A DNA stretch of 64,000 nt, from assembly GCF_034355335.1 (NCBI RefSeq), contig NZ_CP136422.1, forward strand, positions 3,754,501-3,818,500, written 5' to 3'. Under the pieces are notes generated by a model, which was not told the DNA's origin, searched no databases, and worked only from the letters and a program-made list of their open reading frames with translations. Source of the DNA: Blautia coccoides. Lineage in GTDB: Bacteria > Bacillota > Clostridia > Lachnospirales > Lachnospiraceae. Shown here piece after piece: positions 18,546 to 28,181 of the stretch; position 1 is the first letter of the stretch, and each line of letters opens with the position of its first letter. A program made the position numbers and the translations under genes.

Positions 18546-18755
18546 TCAAACCATGATCCGGTTGGCCATCTCACTGCTGATGGCGATCCTGGAATCCTTC
18601 ACGCTGACGATCACGTTTCCGCCTAACTGGGAAACAACGGTCACGTCAGTACCTGTCACAAAGCCCAGATTCTCCAGGTGACGTCTTATCTCTTCTCTGC
18701 CGCCTACTTTTTTGATCTGCTTTGTCTCTCCTGTTGAAGCCATAGTCAAAGGCAT
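18546..18755 (-). CDS. feoA: FeoA domain protein (copy 2)
   Basis: 69 aa, first gene of the feo operon. PLTMASTGETKQIKKVGG, REEIRRHLENLGFVTGTDVTVVS, GGNVIVSVKDSRIAI. It is diverged from copy 1, with the loop QLGGN and SRIAIS replacing the DPVEV..ELSL pattern. ATG 18755 is chosen because AAGGAG lies 8 nt upstream; upstream in-frame ATGs at 18785 and 18761 are badly spaced. Two FeoA proteins ahead of FeoB are common in Clostridia. Confidence 0.9.
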   Translation of the reverse strand: MPLTMASTGETKQIKKVGGREEIRRHLENLGFVTGTDVTVVSQLGGNVIVSVKDSRIAISSEMANRIMV

Positions 18756-18789
18756 ATTCATCACTCCTTCATTATCCATCGTCATCGAA

Positions 18790-18842
18790 GTTAGGTTTTT
18801 CTAACTGCTTATAAGTTAGCACACGCTAACATAATTTGTCAA
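18790..18842 (-). promoter_or_regulatory. feo operon promoter with two operators
   Basis: TTGACA at 18837-18842 with a TAACTT-like -10 after 18 nt. Two inverted repeats GTTAG-N6-CTAAC lie at 18815-18830 (in the spacer/-10) and 18790-18805 (start-site region), centres 25 nt apart. This is the same motif as before feoB and is in the classical position for a repressor. Confidence 0.82.
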
Positions 18843-18879
18843 CAACTTTTTCACTTTTTCTGGTGAAAATTTCCATGAG

Positions 18880-18929
18880 TTAAAAAAATACAGGGACCTC
18901 GGTCCATCAACGGAACCCGGTCCCTGTAT
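18880..18929 (-). terminator. Terminator after the UPF0210 gene
   Basis: ATACAGGGACC (18888-18898) pairs with GGTCCCTGTAT (18919-18929), followed on the minus strand by TTTTTTTAA. Confidence 0.9.
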
Positions 18930-18942
18930 TATCACTCTGTTT

Positions 18943-20307
18943 TTAATTCTTAAAGCTGTGGATAGGAGCTGGTATTCTTCCGCCTCTGTTTACAAATGCT
19001 TCACAGGAGTATTGGTTCACAGGCATGATCGGCGCATAGCCCAAAAGCCCTCCGAATTCCACAGTCTCCCCCACACCTTTTCCGATAACGGGGATCAGAC
19101 GAACAGCCGTTGTCTTCTGGTTCACCATACCGATGGCGCATTCATCTGCAATAATGCCGGAGATCGTGCTTGCTTTGGTGTCACCCGGTATGGCGATCAT
19201 GTCCAGGCCCACAGAGCAGACGCAGGTCATGGCTTCCAGCTTCTCTATGGTCAGGGCATTGGCATTAACCGCATCGATCATACCCTGGTCCTCGCTGACC
19301 GGAATGAACGCACCGCTTAAGCCGCCCACATAGGAGGAGGCCATAACGCCGCCCTTCTTCACCTGGTCGTTGAGAAGCGCAAGGGCTGCTGTTGTACCGG
19401 GCGCGCCTGCATATTCCACACCGATCTCATGGAGAATATCCGCCACACTGTCTCCGATGGCCGGCGTAGGTGCCAGGGACAGATCCACAATGCCAAAGGG
19501 GATTCCGAGACGCTTTGACGCCTCCTGGGCTACCAGCTGGCCTACACGTGTCACTTTGAAGGCTGTCTTCTTGATGGTCTCACACAAAACCTCAAAATCT
19601 TTTCCGCGCACTTTTTCCAGAGCCGTCTTCACTACACCCGGTCCTGATACACCTACGTTGATAATGGCATCTGCCTCTGTCACTCCGTGGAAAGCACCTG
19701 CCATAAAAGGATTGTCATCCGGGGCGTTGCAGAACACCACCAGCTTTGCACATCCCAGGGAATCCTGCTCCCTTGTGGCCTGGGCAGTGGCCAGTACGAT
19801 CTCTCCCATGAGCTTCACGGCATCCATGTTGATGCCTGTCTTGGAGGAGCCGAGATTGATAGAACTGCATACCCGCTCTGTGGCTGCCAGGGCTTCCGGA
19901 ATGGAACGGATCAGCATTTCATCCGCCTTTGTCATGCCTTTTGAGACCAGAGCGGAATAACCGCCGATAAAGTTTACCCCTACCTCTTTTGCTGCCCGGT
20001 CCAGAGTCTCTGCCAGCGTCACGAAATCCTCCGGCGCTTTGCAGGCCGCACCGCCTACCAGTGCAATGGGGGTTACGGATATTCTCTTGTTCACAACAGG
20101 GATCCCGTACTCTCCGGAAATCTCATCGCCGGTCTCCACCAGGTTCCTTGCCAGGGTGGTGATCTTATTGTAGATTTTTCTGTTTACCTGCTGCAGGTCG
20201 GAATCAATACAATCCAGAAGGCTGATACCCATGGTAATAGTACGCACATCCAGATTTTCCTGCTCTATCATCTTATTGGTCTCATTTACTTCAAAAATGT
20301 TAATCAT
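18943..20307 (-). CDS. UPF0210 / PFL-family protein
   Basis: 454 aa, full length for the UPF0210 (DUF711) family. Recognisable stretches include [42 protein letters not shown] and [16 protein letters not shown]. No biochemical function is established. It is encoded 33 nt downstream of a UPF0237 ACT-domain gene, a pairing widespread in Firmicutes, which suggests the ACT protein senses a small ligand for it. Confidence 0.93.
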   Translation of the reverse strand: MINIFEVNETNKMIEQENLDVRTITMGISLLDCIDSDLQQVNRKIYNKITTLARNLVETGDEISGEYGIPVVNKRISVTPIALVGGAACKAPEDFVTLAETLDRAAKEVGVNFIGGYSALVSKGMTKADEMLIRSIPEALAATERVCSSINLGSSKTGINMDAVKLMGEIVLATAQATREQDSLGCAKLVVFCNAPDDNPFMAGAFHGVTEADAIINVGVSGPGVVKTALEKVRGKDFEVLCETIKKTAFKVTRVGQLVAQEASKRLGIPFGIVDLSLAPTPAIGDSVADILHEIGVEYAGAPGTTAALALLNDQVKKGGVMASSYVGGLSGAFIPVSEDQGMIDAVNANALTIEKLEAMTCVCSVGLDMIAIPGDTKASTISGIIADECAIGMVNQKTTAVRLIPVIGKGVGETVEFGGLLGYAPIMPVNQYSCEAFVNRGGRIPAPIHSFKN

Positions 20308-20340
20308 ATTTTTCTCTTGTCCTTTCCCGGGTTCTCCAGC

Positions 20341-20613
20341 TTAGATTCTGTGCATTTTCGTAAAGATATCCTCATGCTGTGCGTGGATCATAACTCCGAT
20401 CTCCTCACCCAGTTTGGATAACTCCTCTGAAATCCGGTCCAGCTTCTTCTCTGATCTGCTGGTGTCTGTGATCATCATCATGTTAAAATAACCGTCAATG
20501 ATGGTCTGGGAAATGTCCAGGATGTTAATATTGTTCTCTGCCAAATATGTACACACTCTGGCAATGATCCCTACGGTATCCTGTCCTACTACACTGATAA
20601 TTGTCTTCTTCAT
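20341..20613 (-). CDS. UPF0237 ACT-domain protein
   Basis: 90 aa, a single ACT domain (IISVVGQDTVGIIARVCTYLAENNINILDIS). ACT domains bind amino acids or similar ligands. Always-paired neighbour of the UPF0210 gene downstream; a regulatory role is inferred from this pairing only. Confidence 0.93.
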   Translation of the reverse strand: MKKTIISVVGQDTVGIIARVCTYLAENNINILDISQTIIDGYFNMMMITDTSRSEKKLDRISEELSKLGEEIGVMIHAQHEDIFTKMHRI

Positions 20614-20659
20614 TTTTTTCTCCTCGCAGATGTATTCTTATTTGTATGGTGAATTTTGA

Positions 20660-20690
20660 CCGTAACCGAGTGTATATTGAACCGTTACGG
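20660..20690. repeat. Short inverted repeat upstream of the ACT gene
   Basis: CCGTAAC (20660-20666) and GTTACGG (20684-20690) flank a 17-nt loop between the WalJ-like gene and the ACT gene. Could be a weak terminator or operator; no T-run. Confidence 0.4.
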
Positions 20691-20697
20691 CAATCTT

Positions 20698-21495
20698 TTA
20701 TACGGAGATCAGCTCCGATGCACAGTCTCTGTGCGCCACGGAAATCTTAAAATCTGAGGAACACCATGGATTTTCCCCCATGGTCACCTCTGAGCATACA
20801 GTCTCATAAGCCAGTGCCTCGTAGTTGTTCTCCCGGCTCAGATGACCCAGCATGATCTGTTTCATCTTGTCATGGAGCAGACGGCACAAAAGCCTGCCCG
20901 CGGACTCATTGGACAGATGGCCTCTTTCTCCTAAGATCCTCTGTTTTAAGTAATAGGGATAACTTCCCACCTGCAGCATATTCACGTCGTGGTTTGCCTC
21001 CAGCAAAAGGGCATCCAGTCCCTGTAGCTGTTCCACTATGTAATCATTATACTTGCCAAGATCCGTGGCGATCCCCACTGACTTGCCTCCATGGTTCACC
21101 CTGTAGCCCACCGGCTCTGCCGCGTCGTGGGAGATGTCAAAGGGATGTATGTCCAAATCCCCTATGGAAAAGGGTTCATCTGCCCGTATAACCCGGTACA
21201 GACCTTCCGGCATCTTGCCGAGAGTGGACATTCGCTGCATCTCCTCCATGGTTCCCTGGGTACAGTAAATAGGGATCTTATACTTTCTGGAGATAACGCC
21301 CAAACCCTTGATGTGGTCAGAGTGCTCATGGGTGATCAGGATACCGTCACAGTCCTTAGTGGTACGGTCAATGGTGTTGAGTCCCTCTTCGATCTTCTTG
21401 CCGCTGATCCCCACATCCACCAGAATGCCCGCCTTGTCGCTGCCCACATAAATACAATTACCGCTGCTTCCGCTGGCAATACTACATAGATTCAT
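20698..21495 (-). CDS. MBL-fold metallohydrolase (WalJ/YycJ-like)
   Basis: 265 aa. Metallo-beta-lactamase fold with the metal motif THEHSDH and later ligands (SHDAAEP, LLEANHD, GHLSNE). Family members are predicted nucleases linked with cell-wall and DNA-replication coordination. Here it is not next to walRK; instead it overlaps the coaE end by 14 nt and sits in a DNA-metabolism run with polA. Confidence 0.9.
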   Translation of the reverse strand: MNLCSIASGSSGNCIYVGSDKAGILVDVGISGKKIEEGLNTIDRTTKDCDGILITHEHSDHIKGLGVISRKYKIPIYCTQGTMEEMQRMSTLGKMPEGLYRVIRADEPFSIGDLDIHPFDISHDAAEPVGYRVNHGGKSVGIATDLGKYNDYIVEQLQGLDALLLEANHDVNMLQVGSYPYYLKQRILGERGHLSNESAGRLLCRLLHDKMKQIMLGHLSRENNYEALAYETVCSEVTMGENPWCSSDFKISVAHRDCASELISV

Positions 21496-22084
21496 AATAT
21501 GTTCTCATCCTTCGCTCAATCTGAAGATAGGTATGCGCCACATCTTCGTCGTTATATAGTAAAAAGTCACACCTGGCTTCAAACTCATCCTCAGACATCT
21601 GATTTTCCATCACTCTTTGGGCTTTTTCCTCAGAATAACCCCTGTCCCGGCGAAGTCTCTCCATGCGCACTTCTTTTTCGCAATAAATATACCACATTTC
21701 ATCATAAATTTCATCATAATTATCTTCTAATAATAAAGCTGCCTCAATAAAGAAGAATTCTGTCTCCTCTTTTTTGGAGCGTTCGATCTCTTTGACAATA
21801 TATTTCTTCACTGCCGGGTGAATGATCTTATTCAGTTTTTCCAGCATATCCTTCTTTTCAAATACGATCTGCGCGATGGTTTCTCTGTTGAGAGACCCGT
21901 CCTCATTCACGATCCAGTCTCCAAAAAGCCGGACAACCGGCTCATAGCACGCCTGTCCGGGCATCATCAGCAGATGCCCCACGTCATCTGCCTTTACCAC
22001 CCGCGCGTCAAAATGCTCTTCAATATAATTTAGTACAAAGCTTTTCCCGGAGCCTACCCCTCCGGTCACACCTATGACTCTCAT
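21482..22084 (-). CDS. coaE: Dephospho-CoA kinase
   Basis: 200 aa. Last step of CoA synthesis. P-loop GVTGGVGSGKS at residues 4-14, DADDVGH-like substrate motif (KADDVGH), and the CoA-domain motif RDRGYSEEKAQRVMENQMS. Follows polA by 81 nt, a common Firmicutes order. Confidence 0.95.
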   Translation of the reverse strand: MRVIGVTGGVGSGKSFVLNYIEEHFDARVVKADDVGHLLMMPGQACYEPVVRLFGDWIVNEDGSLNRETIAQIVFEKKDMLEKLNKIIHPAVKKYIVKEIERSKKEETEFFFIEAALLLEDNYDEIYDEMWYIYCEKEVRMERLRRDRGYSEEKAQRVMENQMSEDEFEARCDFLLYNDEDVAHTYLQIERRMRTYYESM

Positions 22085-22165
22085 AACAATTCCTCCTTTA
22101 TCCGTTGTACTCCCCTTATAACAGTTCAGGTATCTGAGCTGCCGTGTCTGCTCTGATCTGCGTAT

Positions 22166-24811
22166 TTATTTTGCCTCGTACCAGTTGCTGCCTATATGCA
22201 TATCAATCTCCAGTGATACAGCCAGACTGGCGGCATTTTTCATCTCTTTTTCCAGGATCGCGGATACCTGCTCCTTTTCCTCCTCTGCTGTCTCCACCAG
22301 AAGTTCATCGTGCACCTGCAGAAGCAGACGTGATCTCAGATTCTGTTCTTTCAACGCTTTCCATACCCGTATCATGGCGATCTTGATAATATCAGCCGCG
22401 GTCCCCTGGATCGGCGAATTCATGGCTACACGCTCGCCGAAGGATCGCTGCATAAAATTGCTGGATTTTAACTCAGGAACAGGACGTCTTCTGCCGAACA
22501 TGGTGGTCACATATCCCTTCTCTTTTGCCTCTGCCACCAGCCCGTCCAGAAATCCTTTGATTTTCGGGTATGTCTCAAAATATTTTTCTATATACTGGGC
22601 CGCCTCTTTCCTGGTGATGCTCAGATCCTGGGAAAGGCCAAAGGAACTGATCCCATAGACGATCCCAAAGTTGACAGCCTTGGCATTGCGCCTCTGCAGA
22701 TCCGTCACCTCATCAAAAGGCACGTGGAATACCTGGGACGCAGTCATACGATGGATATCCTGAGCCTCCTGATAGGCCTGGATCAGCTTTTCATCCCCTG
22801 ACATATGGGCCAGCACACGAAGCTCGATCTGGGAATAATCCGCATCGGTAAACACATATCCGTCTTTTGGGATAAACACCTTCCGGATCAACCTTCCGAG
22901 TTCCATACGAATGGGGATATTCTGCAGGTTCGGCTCTGTGCTGCTGATACGCCCCGTGGCGGTGATGGTCTGGTTAAAGGTGGAATGGATTCTCTCATCC
23001 TCCCCGATATAGACTGCAAGACCGTCCGCATAGGTGGATTTCAGCTTTGCAAGCTGTCTGTATTCCAGGATATCGGCCACCAGCTTATGATCAGGTGCCA
23101 GTTTCTCCAGCACATCCGCTGCTGTGGAATATCCTGTCTTTGTCTTCTTGCCGCCGGGCAGCTGCAGCTTCTCAAATAAAATGACTCCAAGCTGTTTTGG
23201 AGAATTGATATTGAATTCCTCCCCTGCCTCCCTGTAGATTTCTTTTTCCAGCTCCTGGATCCTCACATAGAGCTGGTCCCCATACTCTTTTAAGGCCTGG
23301 GCATTTACACGGATTCCCTCCTTCTCCATATCGGAGAGGGTAAAGAGAAGCGGCATCTCTATATCAGTGAACAGGTGCAGCATCTTGGTCTCCTCCAGGG
23401 CCTTTTTAAGGGGTTCCCTGCTTTTCAGGGCCACATATGCCATGTAGCAGACAGATAAGGCAGCCTGTTCCTCCTGTTCTTTCATTCCCTTTGTATAATT
23501 CAGTTTTCCCAGCAGATCTTCCTTGGCGGGAAGCATTTCTCCCAGGTACTCCTTGGCAATGTCGTCGTAAGTGTAGGAAGATTTCAGCGGGTTTAACAGA
23601 TACGCTGCGATCCCCGCATCAAACATCTTTGTATGGTTCTCCAGATCCATCTGGCGCAGCATGGACTTTACATCAAGGGAGGAGACCATGGCAGCCTCCC
23701 GGCAAAGCATCTGTGCCTGTTCAAGCAGATAAGGCTCCGTCAGAAATCCCTGGGGCAGGAAGCAGTATGACACAACACTGTCCTCCTCCTGCCAGGCAAG
23801 ACCCAGTCCCAGAAACGCCCCGTTTTCCTTCAAAATATGAAGTCCCAGCTCCGGTTTTTTCTTGGCTTTTGCAAAGATTTCCTCTGCTTTATCAAGCTCT
23901 GTCACAGTGGAAAAGCTTTTCTGAGCCTCTGCCGGGGCACTGGTATCCTCAAAACGGGAAAGGAAGTTTTTGAATTCCAGTTCTTTGAAAAACTCATAGG
24001 CTTCCTGGGTATAAAAATCCCTGATCCGCGCATTTTCCCAGTCGTACTCCACAGGGCTGTCCGTGTTGATGGTAGCCAGCTTTTTACTTAAAACAGCCAG
24101 ATCATAATGCTCCAAAAAAGCATTTTTTGCCTTGTTAGGCTTAATGTCCTCTGCATGGGCGTGGGCATTTTCCACACTTCCGTATTCCAGCAGGATTTTC
24201 GTTGCCGTCTTCTCTCCCACTCCCGGAAGCCCCGGGATATTGTCAGACGCATCGCCCATGAGTGCTTTCAGCTCAATGATCTGCTCCGGGCTTAACTGAT
24301 ATTTTTCCTTTACATCATCTGCGAAATAATCCTCCACTGTGGTCTTGCCAAACCTGGTCTTGGGGATCCTGATGCAGATATGGCTGCTGGCAAGCTGCAG
24401 AAGATCCCTGTCCCCGGAGAGGACGGTCACTTCCATGCCCTTTGCCTCACTTTTCTTTGCAAGGGTTCCAAGGAGGTCATCTGCCTCATACCCCTCCATG
24501 GAGATCATGCAGACACCCATGGCGGCCAGCACGTCCTTCATCACCGGTACCTGCTCCCTTAACTCCTGGGGCATTGGCTTTCTGGTGCCTTTGTAAGCAT
24601 CGTACATCTCATGCCTGAAAGTAGGCGCGTGCAGATCAAAAGCCACCGTCAGATAATCCGGTTTCTCCTCCTCTATGGTCTTAAACAGAATGTTTAAAAA
24701 ACCATATATGGCATTGGTGTGAAGCCCCTCTGCGTTGGTAAGTTCAGGCAGGCCGTAATAAGCTCTGTTCAGTATACTATGTCCGTCTATCAGCAGGATT
24801 TTTTCGCTCAT
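22166..24811 (-). CDS. polA: DNA polymerase I
   Basis: 881 aa. N-terminal 5' nuclease (LLIDGHSILNRAYYG, EADDLLGTLA, GDASDNIPG), middle 3'-5' exonuclease-like domain, and C-terminal polymerase with motif A DADYSQIELRVLAHMSGD, motif B RRNAKAVNFGIVYG and motif C QVHDELLVE. The DxE metal motif expected in the proofreading domain is replaced by LHILKENG, so proofreading is probably absent, as in many Gram-positive Pol I enzymes. ATG 24811 follows AAGGAG. Confidence 0.97.
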   Translation of the reverse strand: MSEKILLIDGHSILNRAYYGLPELTNAEGLHTNAIYGFLNILFKTIEEEKPDYLTVAFDLHAPTFRHEMYDAYKGTRKPMPQELREQVPVMKDVLAAMGVCMISMEGYEADDLLGTLAKKSEAKGMEVTVLSGDRDLLQLASSHICIRIPKTRFGKTTVEDYFADDVKEKYQLSPEQIIELKALMGDASDNIPGLPGVGEKTATKILLEYGSVENAHAHAEDIKPNKAKNAFLEHYDLAVLSKKLATINTDSPVEYDWENARIRDFYTQEAYEFFKELEFKNFLSRFEDTSAPAEAQKSFSTVTELDKAEEIFAKAKKKPELGLHILKENGAFLGLGLAWQEEDSVVSYCFLPQGFLTEPYLLEQAQMLCREAAMVSSLDVKSMLRQMDLENHTKMFDAGIAAYLLNPLKSSYTYDDIAKEYLGEMLPAKEDLLGKLNYTKGMKEQEEQAALSVCYMAYVALKSREPLKKALEETKMLHLFTDIEMPLLFTLSDMEKEGIRVNAQALKEYGDQLYVRIQELEKEIYREAGEEFNINSPKQLGVILFEKLQLPGGKKTKTGYSTAADVLEKLAPDHKLVADILEYRQLAKLKSTYADGLAVYIGEDERIHSTFNQTITATGRISSTEPNLQNIPIRMELGRLIRKVFIPKDGYVFTDADYSQIELRVLAHMSGDEKLIQAYQEAQDIHRMTASQVFHVPFDEVTDLQRRNAKAVNFGIVYGISSFGLSQDLSITRKEAAQYIEKYFETYPKIKGFLDGLVAEAKEKGYVTTMFGRRRPVPELKSSNFMQRSFGERVAMNSPIQGTAADIIKIAMIRVWKALKEQNLRSRLLLQVHDELLVETAEEEKEQVSAILEKEMKNAASLAVSLEIDMHIGSNWYEAK

Positions 24812-24828
24812 TTTAATCTCCTTCTTGG

Positions 24829-25299
24829 TCAATATCCTTCTATCCGCCGCTGTTTGCGGAGGGCATAGCGCTTCTCTCCGCCCTCCCATTCGGCTCTCTC
24901 CGCCTCAGTCTCTACCAGAAGTCCCGGCACCGGTATGGGATGCTGGCAGTCATCTACTGCCACCATGACTACATAGGCCCGGTTAATGATTTTTCTGGTC
25001 CCCTGGCGGCTCTCCACATAGGTATCCACCCGTACTTCCATGGAAGTACGCCCCACATGGGTGATCTTTCCTCTCAGGACGATCACATCGTCCACAGAGG
25101 CACTCTCCTTAAAATTCAAATTATCTATGGCAGCAGTCGTGATCTCAGATTCGCTGTGCCGCATGGCTACAATACTGGCGATCTCGTCGATCCAGCCCAT
25201 GAGCTGCCCGCCGAAAAGCTTGCCGTAGCCATTCAGATACTTGGGACGCATGAGATACGTCTGCTCCGTCTGGGAATCTGCCACTCTTTTTTCCTTCAT
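24829..25299 (-). CDS. Acyl-CoA thioesterase, hotdog fold
   Basis: 156 aa. YciA/BFIT-type hotdog motif GGQLMGWIDEIAS at about residues 30-42. Hydrolyses acyl-CoA; substrate not predictable. It stops 17 nt before the polA start. Confidence 0.87.
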   Translation of the reverse strand: MKEKRVADSQTEQTYLMRPKYLNGYGKLFGGQLMGWIDEIASIVAMRHSESEITTAAIDNLNFKESASVDDVIVLRGKITHVGRTSMEVRVDTYVESRQGTRKIINRAYVVMVAVDDCQHPIPVPGLLVETEAERAEWEGGEKRYALRKQRRIEGY

Positions 25300-25338
25300 A
25301 TTCTGTATTCACACTCTCTTCTGTCAGCAATATAGTTT

Positions 25339-25344
25339 AGTATA
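25339..25344 (-). promoter_or_regulatory. Extended -10 promoter for thioesterase-polA
   Basis: TGC-TATACT on the minus strand, i.e. an extended -10 with no good -35, 40 nt before the thioesterase ATG and just after the galT terminator. Confidence 0.55.
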
Positions 25345-25357
25345 GCATATCTTTAAC

Positions 25358-25388
25358 AAAAAAGACAGGCGCTCGACCTGTCTTTTTT
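25358..25388. terminator. Terminator after galT
   Basis: AAAAAAGACAGG (25358-25369) pairs with CCTGTCTTTTTT (25377-25388), symmetrical so active in either direction. It ends the galK-galT message. Confidence 0.93.
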
Positions 25389-25410
25389 GTATCTTATTAT
25401 AACCAATAAT

Positions 25411-26901
25411 CTATAATGTAGCAAGGAATTTTTTGAACGCAGCCCTTCCCTCAGGAGTGCATTTGTACACGCCTGCATCCTCCAGCACCTTGACAAAGAC
25501 CTGTCCTACCTCCTCCTGGAGAATATCCATCACATTGTTCTCATTGATATCCCCGTATTTTGGCAGGAATTCTTTTACCCAGTCGGCATGCTTTTCCAGC
25601 ATCTCATTTTCTGCCGGATCTCTGCCCTCCAGAATGTAGGATGCCAGCAGTTCCAGCTCGTCTTTCAGCCTTGCGGGAAGTACCGCCAGCCCCATAACCT
25701 CAATGAGACCGATGTTCTCTTTTTTGATATGATGGTACTCCGCATGAGGATGATAGACACCCAGGGGGTGCTCCTCTGTGGTGATATTGTTTCTGAGTGT
25801 CAGATCCAGTTCAAAGGTATCTCCCACTTTTCTGGCAATGGGGGTGATGGTATTGTGAGGCTCCCCGTCCGTCTCAGCAAAGATGAAGGCCTCCTCGTCT
25901 GTATAGCCTCTCCAGTTCTCAAGTACATGCGCTGCCAGATCTATGAGGCGCTTCTCGTCCTTATGACGGATACGAAGCACAGACAGGGGCCAGTGTACAA
26001 TGCCTGCCTCCACGTCCTCATACCCGGGTATGACAACACTCTCCTCCATGGGTGCTTTCGCCATGGCAAAGGTATAATGTCCGCCCTGGAAGTGATCATG
26101 GCTTAAGATAGAGCCGCCCACTATAGGCAGATCCGCATTGGACCCCAGGAAATAGTGAGGAAACAGTTTTACAAAGTCAAAGAGCTTTACAAAAGCGTTC
26201 CTCTCGATTTTCATAGGGACATGCTGTCCGTTAAACACGATGCAGTGTTCATTGTAATATACATAAGGGGAATACTGGAATCCCCACCCACTCTCATTGA
26301 TGGTGATCGGTATGATCCTGTGGTTTTCTCTGGCCGGATGGTTCAGGCGGCCTGCGTATCCCTCGTTCTCCATGCAGAGAAGGCATTTGGGATAGCTGCT
26401 CTGTTTTGCGTTTTTAGCCGCTGCAATGGCTTTTGGGTCTTTTTCCGGTTTTGAAAGATTGATAGTGATGTCAATGGTGCCGTAAGGGCTGTCCACTGTC
26501 CATTTTCTATCCTTTTTAATACGGTAGCGGCGGATATAATCGCTGTCCTGGCTCAGCTTGTAGAAGAAATCTGTAGCTGTCTCCGGGGATTTCTCATATT
26601 CCTTCCAGAATTTATCCTGCACCTGTGCCGGACGCGGCATGAGACAGTTCATGATCTTTGTGTCAAACAAATCGCGGTAACCGATGCTGTCCTCGATCAG
26701 GCCGCGTTTTACAGCCTCGCAAAGCAGCTCGTCCAGGGTTTCCTCCAGATCCACATCTCTGTACTCCTCCTCAGGCTCCTCGTAGTCGTCCTGACGGAAC
26801 AGGTCCAGAAGCAGGTTGATGGTATAATTTCTCTCACACGCAGGCACCAGGCCTGTCTCCAATCCGTACTGCACAAGTTTTTTAATACTGTTGTTCAACA
26901 T
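25411..26901 (-). CDS. galT: UDP-glucose--hexose-1-phosphate uridylyltransferase (Firmicutes type)
   Basis: 496 aa. Second Leloir step: galactose-1-phosphate plus UDP-glucose. The large Firmicutes class, with SHDHFQGGHYTFAMAKAP as the catalytic His region and YHPHAEYHHIKKENIGLIEVMGLAVLP. It starts 17 nt after galK. galE is not in the window. Confidence 0.94.
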   Translation of the reverse strand: MLNNSIKKLVQYGLETGLVPACERNYTINLLLDLFRQDDYEEPEEEYRDVDLEETLDELLCEAVKRGLIEDSIGYRDLFDTKIMNCLMPRPAQVQDKFWKEYEKSPETATDFFYKLSQDSDYIRRYRIKKDRKWTVDSPYGTIDITINLSKPEKDPKAIAAAKNAKQSSYPKCLLCMENEGYAGRLNHPARENHRIIPITINESGWGFQYSPYVYYNEHCIVFNGQHVPMKIERNAFVKLFDFVKLFPHYFLGSNADLPIVGGSILSHDHFQGGHYTFAMAKAPMEESVVIPGYEDVEAGIVHWPLSVLRIRHKDEKRLIDLAAHVLENWRGYTDEEAFIFAETDGEPHNTITPIARKVGDTFELDLTLRNNITTEEHPLGVYHPHAEYHHIKKENIGLIEVMGLAVLPARLKDELELLASYILEGRDPAENEMLEKHADWVKEFLPKYGDINENNVMDILQEEVGQVFVKVLEDAGVYKCTPEGRAAFKKFLATL

Positions 26902-26918
26902 AGTATTTCCCCTTCCTG

Positions 26919-28088
26919 TTATCCGATTCTTCCGGCACCCGCACCGATCTCCACCTTGTAAAAATCCGCACTGTAACCGATTTTTTTCTTATAAAAAGAG
27001 CCAACATTCCGTATAAACGCGTCTACAAAGCCATTCTCCACAATACTGACCGTGCAGCCGCCAAAGCCTGCCCCTGTCATACGGGATCCCAGTACACCGG
27101 GCTGGTTCCAGGCTGCTTCTGCCAGAGTGTCCAGTTCCCTTCCTGTAACTTCGTAGTCATCTCTCAGCGAGATGTGTGACTCATTCATAAGCCTGCCGAA
27201 CAGCTTCAGGTCACGCTCTTTGAGCGCTTTTTCCGCCTGTATGGTCCGCTGATTCTCATAGACTGCATGACGTGCCCGCTTTAAATGCACCGGGTCTTTG
27301 ATGATCTCCCTGACCTCCTCAAAGGCCTCCCCCGTCAACTCTCCCAGAGAACGGATATTTACTGCTGACTGAAGCTCTTTGAGCGCTGCCTCGCATTCCC
27401 TTCGCCTCTCATTATACTTGGAATCCGTCAGCCTTCTTTTCTTATTGCTGACAGAAATGATAAGGGACGCATTCCCCAGTTTGACGGGCACATATTCATA
27501 ATTCAGATTGCTGGTATCCAGGAAAATGGCATGGCCTTTCTTCCCCATTGCAACAGTAAACTGGTCCATGATCCCGCAGTTCATACCGCAGAACTTGTTC
27601 TCCGCATACTGTCCAAAGAGTGCCATATCTGTTTTTGTCAGATCAGAAAAGCCATACAAATCTTTTAAAACCATAGCCATAAGAAGCTCTATGGAGGCGG
27701 AGGAGGAAAGCCCTGAGCCATTGGGGATATTGCCCCCGATCACCAAGTCAAGACCCTTCTCCACAGGATAGCCCTTGGTGCAGAATGTCCAGATGACCCC
27801 CTTCAGGTAGTTGGTCCATCCCGCCCTGTCATGATATGCCAGGTCATCCAGGCTGGTCTCAAAAACCCCCGCGTTGCTGAAATTTTCAGAGTAAAGGCGC
27901 AGCTTCCGGTCCTTCCGGACCCTTGCCGCTCCATATGTACCATTCGTGAGGGCACATGGCAATACATGTCCTCCATTGTAGTCTGTGTGCTCCCCAATCA
28001 GGTTCACACGGCCGGGTGAAAAATAGAAACGGATGTCGCCGTCAGCGCCAAACAGCTCGCAAAACCGGTTTTGCAGTTTTCGCTTCAT
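26919..28088 (-). CDS. galK: Galactokinase
   Basis: 389 aa. GHMP kinase: galactose to galactose-1-phosphate. SPGRVNLIGEHTDYNGGHVLP (sugar site), GSGLSSSASIE (ATP loop), and TGAGFGGCTVS are the three family motifs. First gene of galKT, directly downstream of a sugar-type regulator. Confidence 0.96.
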   Translation of the reverse strand: MKRKLQNRFCELFGADGDIRFYFSPGRVNLIGEHTDYNGGHVLPCALTNGTYGAARVRKDRKLRLYSENFSNAGVFETSLDDLAYHDRAGWTNYLKGVIWTFCTKGYPVEKGLDLVIGGNIPNGSGLSSSASIELLMAMVLKDLYGFSDLTKTDMALFGQYAENKFCGMNCGIMDQFTVAMGKKGHAIFLDTSNLNYEYVPVKLGNASLIISVSNKKRRLTDSKYNERRRECEAALKELQSAVNIRSLGELTGEAFEEVREIIKDPVHLKRARHAVYENQRTIQAEKALKERDLKLFGRLMNESHISLRDDYEVTGRELDTLAEAAWNQPGVLGSRMTGAGFGGCTVSIVENGFVDAFIRNVGSFYKKKIGYSADFYKVEIGAGAGRIG

Positions 28089-28114
28089 CCTCCCTACCTC
28101 CTATGTTCCTATAC

Positions 28115-28143
28115 AACGAGTGCCGTCTGTCAGGGCATTCGTT
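28115..28143. promoter_or_regulatory. Inverted repeat operator candidate before galK
   Basis: AACGAGTGCC (28115-28124) and GGCATTCGTT (28134-28143) form a near-perfect 10-bp palindrome in the galK 5' leader. It is a good candidate site for the neighbouring regulator. Confidence 0.55.
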
Positions 28144-28181
28144 ATAATAATTTTGTTTTAAAACATTTTTCCTGTTCTTTT

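Noticed and set aside
11181..22178. Shared GATCTGCGTATTTA at the 3' ends of the lipoprotein gene and polA
   Set aside because: A 14-nt match within 64 kb is expected several times by chance; the position at both stop codons is probably coincidence.
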